In this document: in pieces, positions 18,284-20,233 of the stretch
Layout of the letters: every line of letters starts with the position of its first letter
Position numbering within the stretch: position 1 is the stretch's first letter
NCBI GenBank assembly: GCA_011800805.1
Contig: MPNW01000814.1
Span: 5,781 to 26,013 of the forward strand
DNA from: Hirudo medicinalis
Taxonomy: Eukaryota > Annelida > Clitellata > Hirudinida > Hirudinidae
Direction: 5' to 3'
DNA: 20,233 nt
Translations under genes and position numbers: made by a program
The notes under the pieces: model-generated
Told to the model about the DNA's origin: nothing
Database searches by the model: none
Seen by the model: the letters and a program-made list of their open reading frames with translations, nothing else

Positions 18284-18787
18284 ATTAATATATTATACTA
18301 ATATAATATTATAAATATGACATGAGTCGCTACTGTAATTTATCCGGCGAAAAAAACAAACTGTTGAAATAGTGTAACTAATTACATCACAATTATAGCA
18401 AAATAATTAAATCCTCATCATCAGTTGTTGAGCAACCGAAGAAGGAATACTTGGCTCCTCTCTTTGTCACGAAGCTCGAGCCTCGAGAAGTTCTCGTCAA
18501 CACAAGAGTGACTCTGGAATGTGAGGTCTTTGGAATTCCCAGACCCGAAGTGACTTGGTTCAAGGTAAGAATCGTCATCCATGCAATATTAATGCAATAT
18601 TGACTTCAATTAATATTTTTGCAGAATGGCGTCCCCCTCGCTAACAACGTAACAATAACCAGATCTGACGACAACAGGTGTTCGATAACATTCGAGTGCA
18701 TTTCTCCCGAGGACGAAGGTGAATACCTGTGCAAAGCAGCAAATGAGCACGGCATGGCCACCACATGGGCGGAACTAATTGTTGAAA
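1..18787 (+). CDS. Titin-type giant muscle Ig protein, internal part of gene (22 exons)
   Basis: Joining 22 exons by GT-AG junctions gives one open frame of 5,047 codons plus one base, with 13 I-set Ig domains and a huge non-modular acidic region. Proteins of this family (titin, sallimus, projectin, stretchin, obscurin) span or anchor sarcomere filaments; Ig domains bind actin, myosin or Z-disc partners and disordered parts act as springs. Several domains carry phrases typical of insect sallimus, such as WYHNGQPIKPSKYF followed by FPEDQGTYKC, and the arrangement of Ig blocks around a long unique region recalls zormin, the product of the 5' part of sallimus. No kinase or Fn3 domain is seen. 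The gene enters from the left in frame 1 and leaves past the right edge or ends in an alternative 3' end. Family assignment is firm; the exact orthologue is inferred. Confidence 0.85.
284..501 (+). CDS. Exon 2: rest of Ig1, lacking both canonical Ig cysteines
   Basis: After a ttcattag acceptor the frame continues FEVCYTGSPAPEIKWYRE and ends with the G strand AVLTIE before a donor at 502 (phase 1). It has the core Trp of strand C (KW) and the Asp-Gly-Tyr of strand F (EDGGVYSV), but the two disulfide positions are Val: FEV in strand B and YSV in strand F. A Cys lies two residues further on in strand B (VCY), which would point the other way. The domain is therefore expected to be a disulfide-free I-set fold. 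Confidence 0.9.
623..759 (+). CDS. Exon 3: first half of Ig2
   Basis: Acceptor tgttcag, then DDLSKVKESGPLVKCYLQD and strand B VAFDCQIVAHPKP, ending exactly after the strand C sequence EVMWLK at a gtaaac donor (phase 0). Proteins with a Trp-Leu/Phe-Lys just before an intron recur in Ig13, so Ig2 and Ig13 share an intron position that the other domains lack. The canonical first Cys is present. Confidence 0.88.
797..846. repeat. 22-bp tandem duplication in intron 3
   Basis: Two adjacent 22-bp copies of tatcgataaaatccttctgtaa (797-818 and 819-840, one T/C difference) are followed by a partial third (tatcga). They lie in intron 3 (760-884) and probably arose by replication slippage. I see no function. 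Confidence 0.8.
885..1053 (+). CDS. Exon 4: second half of Ig2
   Basis: Acceptor acttcag, then DGRKLFEGPRWKM, strand E HTLLIYEAAPQDAG, strand F LYECIATN and strand G GAKLIVQ, with a gtcagt donor at 1054 (phase 1). The second canonical Cys is present, so Ig2 can form the usual buried disulfide with exon 3. The DGRKL after the intron continues the WLK of exon 3 in the usual way for I-set domains. Confidence 0.9.
1155..1475 (+). CDS. Exon 5: complete Ig3
   Basis: A phase 1-1 exon of 321 bases holding one whole Ig domain and a short leader (GQPVFAKPKLPSLAAPTLVE). Strand B is VRMTCKIHGEPRP, strand C MMTWYHNGQPIKPSKYFQ, strand F FPEDQGTYKCVARNPQG. Both Cys and the Trp are present. The wording is the most sallimus-like of the set. 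Because both ends are phase 1, skipping this exon would keep the reading frame. Confidence 0.93.
1635..1834 (+). CDS. Exon 6: linker and first two thirds of Ig4
   Basis: Acceptor tttccag, then a Pro/His-rich linker (AHPHFPPSQTHLSY) and PPQFIKPIYELEVTKGG. Strand B reads AVFEVMVSASPNP, with Val where Cys is expected, then DVIWFHEGHQI and GPDFQ, ending at a gtagta donor (phase 0) just after the D strand. The donor is weak, but the next exon fits it in frame and in domain spacing. Confidence 0.85.
2053..2182 (+). CDS. Exon 7: last third of Ig4
   Basis: I chose the acceptor at attccag|TTA rather than the nearby ctacag|TCA because LLQSEGK then gives the same D-to-E spacing as Ig1 (DFQ, seven residues, then a hydrophobic E strand). 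The exon continues FWLIIKEVQLEDAG, LFTCRATNPAG and ends AKLNVL with a gtcaga donor (phase 1). The strand F Cys is present although its strand B partner in exon 6 is Val, so no canonical disulfide is possible. Confidence 0.82.
2362..2491 (+). CDS. Exon 8: linker and first strand of Ig5
   Basis: Acceptor ctgaacag, then linker DGSTISTLELDLFQQPAAST and PRKAPTITKNLPANIQLIPG. The donor is GCC AA|gtttgt (phase 2): it is not obvious, but it joins to exon 9 to give NVAKLEVHVDA, the normal B-strand pattern, and matches the phase-2 intron before strand B in Ig1, Ig6 and Ig9. Reading on past it meets intron-like AT-rich sequence. Confidence 0.78.
2709..2926 (+). CDS. Exon 9: rest of Ig5, lacking both canonical cysteines
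   Basis: Acceptor ttttccag, then LEVHVDANPPPQISWLAGG, strand E GIVILLIANVQAQDSG, strand F DYTMRARNDLG and strand G KTTLHVR, with an ideal gtaagt donor (phase 1). Strand B has LEV and strand F YTM, so both disulfide Cys are replaced, by Val and Met. A single Cys sits in the G strand region (EVTCKTT). Confidence 0.9.
3039..3162 (+). CDS. Exon 10: linker and first strand of Ig6
   Basis: Acceptor ctcatcag, then linker SQMTVELPAGAAPGEATPVI followed by PPTFSINLKPETKVSERSVA. It ends AG|gtgatt (phase 2) before strand B. The closer gtgtct after ACAAAG was rejected because its phase does not fit exon 11. Confidence 0.83.
3285..3502 (+). CDS. Exon 11: rest of Ig6
   Basis: Acceptor tttgcag, then LECQVKAIPSAKVTWHLNG, strand E NVLEIRDVSVNDS, strand F AVYTCKASNPAG and strand G STTLIVI, with a gtgagt donor (phase 1). 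Both Cys and the Trp are present. The Gly usual before the strand F Tyr is replaced by Ala-Val, a minor deviation. Confidence 0.92.
3503..3932 (+). other. Intron 11 (430 bp, mostly minisatellite)
   Basis: The longest intron bounded inside the window. About three quarters of it is the 11/13-bp minisatellite at 3584-3900. The rest is ordinary donor- and acceptor-side intron sequence, with acceptor gaaaatcag at 3924-3932. No gene or conserved element is visible. Confidence 0.85.
3584..3900. repeat. Minisatellite of interleaved 11-bp and 13-bp units
   Basis: Twenty-six full units and one partial, built from two unit types: tcacaatgtaa (11 bp, with tcccaatgtaa and tcacaatataa variants; 15 copies) and tcacaacatgtaa (13 bp, with a tcacaacacgtaa variant; 11 copies). 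The two types alternate irregularly and differ by an inserted AC-type dinucleotide. There are no unique spacers of CRISPR kind. It is intronic and likely length-polymorphic. Confidence 0.95.
3933..4199 (+). CDS. Exon 12: most of Ig7
   Basis: Acceptor aaaatcag|CC (the second AG, six bases on, would create a stop with the incoming phase). Linker SSEPRPV, then APHFLKHLENAV, strand B EVVLNCTVKGQPAP, strand C EVTWYHNHKC, strand E ETGRVELVIVDCLPDDHG and strand F RFRCIAKNQA. It ends at GCT G|gtttgt (phase 1) in the F-G turn, an intron position seen in no other domain here. Ig7 shares YNKETGRV-type wording with Ig11 (YNRETGEV), suggesting these two are close duplicates. Confidence 0.9.
4200..4533 (+). 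other. Intron 12 (334 bp, very AT-rich)
   Basis: Consists largely of A/T runs and AAT/ATT trinucleotide repeats (about 4430-4520), between a gtttgt donor and an ataag acceptor. No coding potential or recognisable element. Confidence 0.85.
4534..4643 (+). CDS. Exon 13: G strand of Ig7 and charged linker
   Basis: A 110-base exon. It completes Ig7 with GQAVSECTLTVKP and then gives a Pro/Lys/Asp linker (AQPAQKPEEPTEIRTDKDDK) ending KVVKK at a gttgat donor. The exit is phase 0, the only inter-domain junction in the window that is not phase 1. The evidence is frame continuity with both neighbours and domain fit. Confidence 0.82.
4655..4696. repeat. (TCAA)n microsatellite in intron 13
   Basis: Imperfect TCAA tetranucleotide run with one interruption (cacgcaa), just inside intron 13. 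It is a simple-sequence repeat with no evident function. Confidence 0.85.
4783..5089 (+). CDS. Exon 14: complete Ig8
   Basis: Acceptor ttcatcag, leader IVKRTSGQ, then PPRFIQPIQPCIARPGE, strand B CRFIAKVAGAPLP, strand C EITWLKDKAD, strand E GTCTLLIKDVRPDDIG, strand F VYSCRATNLAG and strand G CTANVVVV, with a gtgagt donor (phase 1). The strand B Cys is replaced by Ala (FIA) and a Cys lies three residues earlier, so the usual disulfide is not possible although the strand F Cys remains. The whole domain is in one exon with phase 0-1 boundaries. Confidence 0.9.
5150..5173. repeat. Three copies of GATTGTAT in intron 14
   Basis: Three perfect tandem octamers followed by a degenerate one, in the 254-bp intron 14 (5090-5343). 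Simple repeat. Confidence 0.85.
5344..5503 (+). CDS. Exon 15: charged linker and first strand of Ig9
   Basis: Acceptor aatttcag, then PPEAEVTITEKTVSVKKEK and VTVVGDQETRVVE, a Lys/Glu/Val-rich linker of about 33 residues. Ig9 starts SPTFIENLLPVTEAGEGE. The exon ends GTC AA|gtgagt (phase 2) before strand B. Confidence 0.88.
5654..5871 (+). CDS. Exon 16: rest of Ig9
   Basis: Acceptor tttttag, then FACQVSAEPEPMLTWLFNG, strand E TTLTLFNVGPEDTG, strand F EYICKATNSLG and strand G TRTFLRIK, with a gtaaac donor (phase 1). All canonical Ig residues are present. It is the same length (218 bases) as exons 2, 9 and 11, which carry the equivalent part of Ig1, Ig5 and Ig6, so these four domains form one intron-sharing class. 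Confidence 0.92.
6030..6434 (+). CDS. Exon 17: linker and complete Ig10
   Basis: Acceptor atttcacag, then a linker of about 40 residues (RDEPTPTIHFDSIESIQVDL, then a short stretch with FEQVTFDFVPSKE) and Ig10 from PPRFNMPLRNQTVNDGE. Strand B reads VVFRVLFLGEPTP with Val for Cys, then TVTWFFNSQPIHPSQDF. Strand F is EYMCKAENNHG and strand G CHLFVK. The donor is gtgagt. A phase 1-1 exon, skippable in frame. Confidence 0.92.
6504..7439 (+). CDS. Exon 18: duplicated RRFSE module plus complete Ig11
   Basis: A 936-base phase 1-1 exon. After a leader with an acidic patch (PSSSDDESTQ) come two copies of an about 90-residue module (6599-6883 and 6884-7147). Each has, in order, RRFSET(I/V)AV, QEM(S/I)LQFQL, (S/L)(E/L)LIV or LLVM, P-R-(G/A)-MRLEV, and a helix-like ATQRQEL or ETQRQEF end. 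Ig11 follows from about 7154: PPIFLWQLQSQKVMDGDE, strand B VRFTCKVKGNPIP, strand C DVTWYHNGK, strand F IYECVAVNKHG and strand G RAQLIVE, with donor gtagat. The module has no fold I recognise; it is acidic/basic and probably partly helical. Its LQFQL strings resemble the hydrophobic hexapeptides of exon 19. Confidence 0.92.
6599..6883 (+). repeat. Exon 18 module, copy A (95 residues)
   Basis: First copy of an in-exon tandem duplication. Landmarks in order: RRFSETIAVDHK, QEMSLQFQL, SELIVRRESVPRGMRLEV, and EALATQRQEL near the end. Compared with copy B it has an extra stretch around EREYIRKTKREK. Confidence 0.9.
6884..7147 (+). repeat. Exon 18 module, copy B (88 residues)
   Basis: Second copy: RRFSETVAVEYK, QEMILQFQL, SQLLVMQEAAPRAMRLEV and QAIETQRQEF near the end. 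It runs directly into the start of Ig11. Conserved and variable positions alternate along the whole length, so this is a true duplication and not low complexity. Confidence 0.9.
7614..17825 (+). CDS. Exon 19: giant 10.2-kb exon, acidic spring-like region plus Ig12
   Basis: A single uninterrupted exon of 10,212 bases, phase 1-1, from acceptor ttattgcag to donor gtacgt. Regions: a Ser/Glu leader (SSSSMDETDF, residues 20-30 of the exon product); a mixed segment to about base 9060; a long Glu/Val/Ile/Thr/Lys-rich region to about 15700, including the repeats at 11156-14352; a segment with recurring SLV motifs (15730-16600); a Gln/Arg/His/Glu-rich, helix-like tail (16450-17335); a Ser run followed by Glu; and Ig12 (17537-17825). 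The composition resembles titin PEVK springs, but Pro and Lys are sparser and Glu plus branched residues more frequent, so I call it PEVK-like only. It is probably disordered or weakly ordered and elastic (inference). The ATG at 7670 is internal, because the frame is open back to the acceptor and continues from exon 18. Confidence 0.93.
10412..10750 (+). repeat. Degenerate early copies of the giant-exon repeat
   Basis: At 10412 the translation starts YSTELIKRIEEPKKEILVEI, matching the opening of the later units (YSTELEQ, then Pro, then alternating hydrophobic/acidic residues). Around 10660 a shorter echo reads FTTKITKETPKPMHELIVEL. The remainder of the unit is too diverged to align by eye. 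Confidence 0.55.
11156..12754 (+). repeat. Four diverged giant-exon repeat units
   Basis: Units start at 11156 (YVVELEQKVEGPKEEF), 11489 (YSCGLETQVEQPKEAF), 11783 (CRTDFEQRVEKPHDKF) and 12173 (FTSEVIETVEMPKEVF). Most continue with T-x-(E)F-x-F/I-(D/E)-M/L/V, then a PLG- or PLE-like step, then EVVIEPTEE and (E)(S)FVITE. Unit lengths are unequal (333, 294, 390 and 582 bases), the difference lying in acidic linkers between cores. They are homologous to the tight block downstream. Confidence 0.85.
12755..13207 (+). repeat. Giant-exon repeat, tight block unit 1 (151 residues)
   Basis: Opens YTTEIEQNIDKPTQEI, then SEFSYELQKDS, LRLTESLLTC (Cys codon at 12905), EVLIEPTVEV, EEVTVVTSE, EDIPEKSEYSIEI, and closes with EEVTLEFVPSPVKEED plus a Glu/Lys linker. 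Confidence 0.93.
13208..13660 (+). repeat. Giant-exon repeat, tight block unit 2 (151 residues)
   Basis: Exactly the same length as unit 1. Opens FSTELEQNVEKPIQQFELEV, then SSEFSFELGKDS, LGLTESLLTC (Cys codon at 13358), EILVEPTVEV, and closes EEITLEFVPSPVKEEE. Its first half is closest to unit 4 at both base and residue level. Confidence 0.93.
13661..14107 (+). repeat. Giant-exon repeat, tight block unit 3 (149 residues)
   Basis: Opens FSTELEQNVENPVQQFDLEI, then TSEFSFELEKDS, LGLIESLLTC (Cys codon at 13811), EVLVEPTVEV, DVPEKSEYTIDV, and closes EQITLELVPSPAEEDE. The PEKSEY string is shared with unit 1 but not unit 2. Confidence 0.93.
14108..14352 (+). repeat. Giant-exon repeat, unit 4 (truncated core)
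   Basis: Opens FSTELEQNVEKPVQQFELEV, then SSEFSFELEKDS, LGLTESLLTC (Cys codon at 14258), EVVIEPTIEV. The second half after ISEQEVSVED loses similarity. A far diverged start follows at 14603 (YSTEMERSVLG). Confidence 0.9.
17537..17825 (+). other. Ig12 domain at the end of the giant exon
   Basis: The protein reads GPIFELPLEDKTARVGE, strand B VVFECIVIGTPRP, strand C MITWLLDGIEI, strand E CQLILHRVTAQDEG, strand F DYTCKATNDAG and strand G TACLTVIS. It has both canonical Cys and the Trp. That this domain is fused into the giant exon without an intron suggests the spring region grew by expansion inside an exon that already carried an Ig domain. Confidence 0.93.
18010..18165 (+). CDS. Exon 20: short charged linker exon
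   Basis: A 156-base phase 1-1 exon between acceptor tcctgcag and donor gtaacc, encoding HEVTTVSRTEDGIVTMETTL and a Lys/Glu/Ser/Thr-rich remainder ending KEHYIAFE. It holds no domain. It joins Ig12 to Ig13 and is skippable in frame. The call rests on frame fit and splice sites. Confidence 0.82.
18190..18316. repeat. AT-rich (TA)n stretch in intron 20
   Basis: Long run of ta/at dinucleotides with interspersed ataat in the 259-bp intron 20 (18166-18424). Simple sequence, no coding potential. Confidence 0.85.
18425..18564 (+). CDS. Exon 21: first half of Ig13
   Basis: Acceptor catcatcag, leader VVEQPKKEYL, then APLFVTKLEPREVLVNTR, strand B VTLECEVFGIPRP and strand C EVTWFK, ending at a gtaaga donor (phase 0) right after Trp-Phe-Lys. 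This is the same intron position as Ig2 (exons 3/4). Confidence 0.92.
18625..18787 (+). CDS. Exon 22: second half of Ig13
   Basis: Acceptor tttttgcag, then NGVPLANNVTITRSDDN, strand E CSITFECISPEDEG, strand F EYLCKAANEHG and strand G WAELIVE, ending GAA A|gtaaga (phase 1). Both Ig cysteines and the Trp are present. The frame stays open past this donor, so the exon end may be longer in some transcripts. Confidence 0.88.
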
Positions 18788-19095
18788 GTAAGACTGTCGA
18801 CTTAGTGGGAGGGACAATTTATGGCACTGCATCATCCAAGTTCATAGCAACATCCCCGCCATCATCATCATCATCATCACAACTTCTTGATTCGGAAATA
18901 CTGCCCACTTCTAAGCTATTATTTTGCCAAACTTATGACAAAGCTTCCCATCCATCATCATTACCACCTTCAGCCAGCACATCCTCATCGGCGCAGCGGG
19001 TAAGCGCCATGGCTTCAGAGAGCGCTGCCACCCTGAGTTTTCTCGGGGATTTAGCATCTCTTGGTAGCTCCTCGGTGTGGCCCCAGAAAAAATAA
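18788..19095 (+). CDS. Possible exon 22 extension or alternative C-terminus (Ser-rich)
   Basis: Read straight through the gtaaga donor, the Ig13 frame stays open for 102 codons to TAA at 19093. The product is Ser/Pro/Thr-rich (ATSPPSSSSSSQLLDSE and PSASTSSSAQR). The base composition is less AT-rich than other introns here, and the incoming frame is the open one. A strong donor, CGG|gtaagc, occurs at 18999/19000 in phase 0. Two options follow: a longer exon 22 ending at 18999 with a Ser-rich linker, or a short isoform ending at the TAA. It may also be plain intron. Confidence 0.4.
18859..18880. repeat. (TCA)n run encoding poly-Ser if translated
   Basis: About seven tcatca trinucleotides giving six Ser codons in the open frame after exon 22. 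Smaller TCA pairs recur at about 18954-18960. Confidence 0.85.
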
Positions 19096-19707
19096 TTCGG
19101 GGTAGAGTATTGTCACCCTTTTTTGACTCGGGATGGCTTGAGTAGCTCTTCTGAAAATTCGAATCAGATTGAAGTTTGAGCTTAGTTTGGCGATCTAGTA
19201 TTTATTGGCATTTGCTTATTTGGTCGTTGTTTTTCCAATCAGCTTAGCGTTGTTGGGCATCGGGTTTGAATTGTGGCTTTATTGTTTATTACGAGCTTAG
19301 AAGTATTTTAGATTGGCTTCTCAATGTTCCATGAGTTATTTTCGTTTTGCCTTCGGTGATTTTAGAAATATATTTTAAGATTTTTACGATATTTGCGACT
19401 AAGAAATTGTCGCTAAACTTTCTAGTGAACCCGTATAACATGTATATGATCATAATTTATGATGATTATACATCCTAGATATATTAGTGCGACACGATAA
19501 GGCTCGATTATTGATTTGTTTTCAGAATTAACAATGCCTTTGTCGTTCGCAATTGACATTAACTGGATCTGTTTGATGAAATTTTGAAATATTTTGAGGC
19601 AACAATTTGTTTCACATTTTTTCGGACAGTCTGAACATTTTATAGAAATCCAAATGTCTAGAAATCAAAACAAATTCATCTACATTTAAATCTCTCTCAA
19701 TTTTAAG

Positions 19708-19713
19708 AATAAA
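19708..19713 (+). promoter_or_regulatory. Candidate polyadenylation signal AATAAA (first)
   Basis: Canonical AATAAA about 610 bases after the TAA at 19093-19095, followed by ttgtttgatttgag, a T/G-rich stretch. It is a common hexamer in AT-rich DNA, so weak evidence alone. Confidence 0.25.
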
Positions 19714-19805
19714 ATTTGTTTGATTTGAGCAGAAAATCGTGTTGGCTTTCTTCATATCACTTTGACATATTTACACTAAGTTTATTTAATGATTAAAGTG
19801 ATAGC

Positions 19806-19811
19806 AATAAA
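19806..19811 (+). promoter_or_regulatory. Candidate polyadenylation signal AATAAA (second)
   Basis: AATAAA within caataaataag, followed some 30 bases later by a T-rich, GT-containing stretch (ttttttgtgat, about 19843-19853) of the kind that follows cleavage sites. It fits a short isoform ending here, but is not proof. Confidence 0.3.
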
Positions 19812-20215
19812 TAAGTTTCCTATTCACCCTTTTCATTAACATGTTTTTTGTGATCTCACTAACCACCCCTTGGAACATTCCCTCAAAAAATTCCTAGTTT
19901 TTATTCATGATAAATTGTTGCCTCAGAATTTGTTTTTATTGGGTTTGATATGTTTTGCTTGTCTTGTTGCTTGGCTGTTTGTTGCTTCATTCATTGATTT
20001 TGCTTTGAACTTTAACCTCAACAGAGCTAACCCAATTGGTCATATTCATCTTTCTCATTATTTAATGATTTTACCTCACTTAGTTTTTCTTATATTCTCT
20101 AAATGATAACATTTTAGCATGGTTATTGATCAATATTCTGATCTCATTAATATTATTAGGCTATTTCCCATGTTCTAATCATTATAATGCATTCACTTAT
20201 AAATACCAACATCAG

Positions 20216-20233
20216 GTCCCATCCACTAAAGCC
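20216..20233 (+). CDS. Possible start of the next exon at the window edge
   Basis: Bases ccaacatcag at 20206-20215 resemble the catcag acceptors used by exons 10, 14 and 21. The 18 bases that follow read VPSTKA in phase 0, matching the alternative donor at 18999/19000. With the gtaaga donor at 18788 (phase 1) the same bases hit TAA at once. Too short to be sure. Confidence 0.25.

Larger units (their letters stand above)
19096..20215 (+). other. Non-coding stretch after the last open frame (intron or 3' UTR)
   Basis: About 1.1 kb of AT-rich sequence without a supported exon or Ig-like translation in any frame. It is either the large intron 22 or, for a short isoform, a 3' UTR: two AATAAA hexamers lie in it, the second followed by a T/GT-rich stretch. 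A hydrophobic open frame at 19870-20106 looks fortuitous. Confidence 0.6.

Noticed and set aside
19870..20106. 78-codon open frame with hydrophobic stretches
   Set aside because: It starts at a non-ATG codon in T-rich DNA, where Phe/Leu/Ile codons arise by chance. No neighbouring exon, signal or family resemblance.
1..20233. A second gene, transposon, tRNA or viral insertion
   Set aside because: I found no transposase or reverse-transcriptase-like translation, no terminal repeats with target duplications, and no tRNA-like fold. The introns hold only simple repeats.

Overview
The window is one internal stretch of a single plus-strand eukaryotic gene for a giant, titin-type muscle protein. It is almost certainly from an arthropod, probably an insect or another group with a compact genome. 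The grounds are short GT-AG introns (about 60-430 bp, strongly AT-rich, with microsatellites) separating GC-richer exons, I-set immunoglobulin domains of muscle type, and one enormous acidic exon. I reconstruct 22 exons whose phases all agree. They give 15,142 coding bases, or 5,047 codons plus one base. Neither the start codon nor the normal stop codon of the gene is in the window. I favour a sallimus (insect titin, zormin/kettin region) relative over stretchin-Mlck, projectin or obscurin/unc-89. That choice rests on pattern recognition of Ig domains flanking a long non-modular region. I see no kinase or fibronectin III domain, so I leave the gene symbol blank.

Layout: positions 1-7439 hold exons 1-18 and Ig domains 1-11, with short linkers. 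Some domains lie in one exon and others are split at several different points. Exon 18 (6504-7439) adds a new non-Ig segment made of two tandem copies of an about 90-residue acidic/basic module before Ig11. Positions 7614-17825 are one uninterrupted 10.2-kb exon (exon 19; 3,404 codons). It has a Ser/Asp/Glu-rich leader, a very long Glu/Val/Ile/Thr-rich segment, and a family of about 100-190-residue repeats (best seen at 11156-14352). It ends in a His/Arg/Glu-rich helical-looking tail and Ig12. Positions 18010-18787 hold a short linker exon and Ig13, split over two exons.

The 3' part (18788-20233) is mostly non-coding. The reading frame, however, stays open through the last donor to a stop at 19093-19095. 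This stretch contains a second good donor at 18999/19000 and is followed by two AATAAA signals. Either a Ser-rich linker extension or an alternative short C-terminal isoform is therefore plausible.

Nothing else in the window (minus-strand ORFs, intronic ORFs) looks like a gene. The items of most interest are the internal repeat family and recurring short motifs of the giant exon, its phase-symmetric (skippable) structure, and the possible alternative 3' end.
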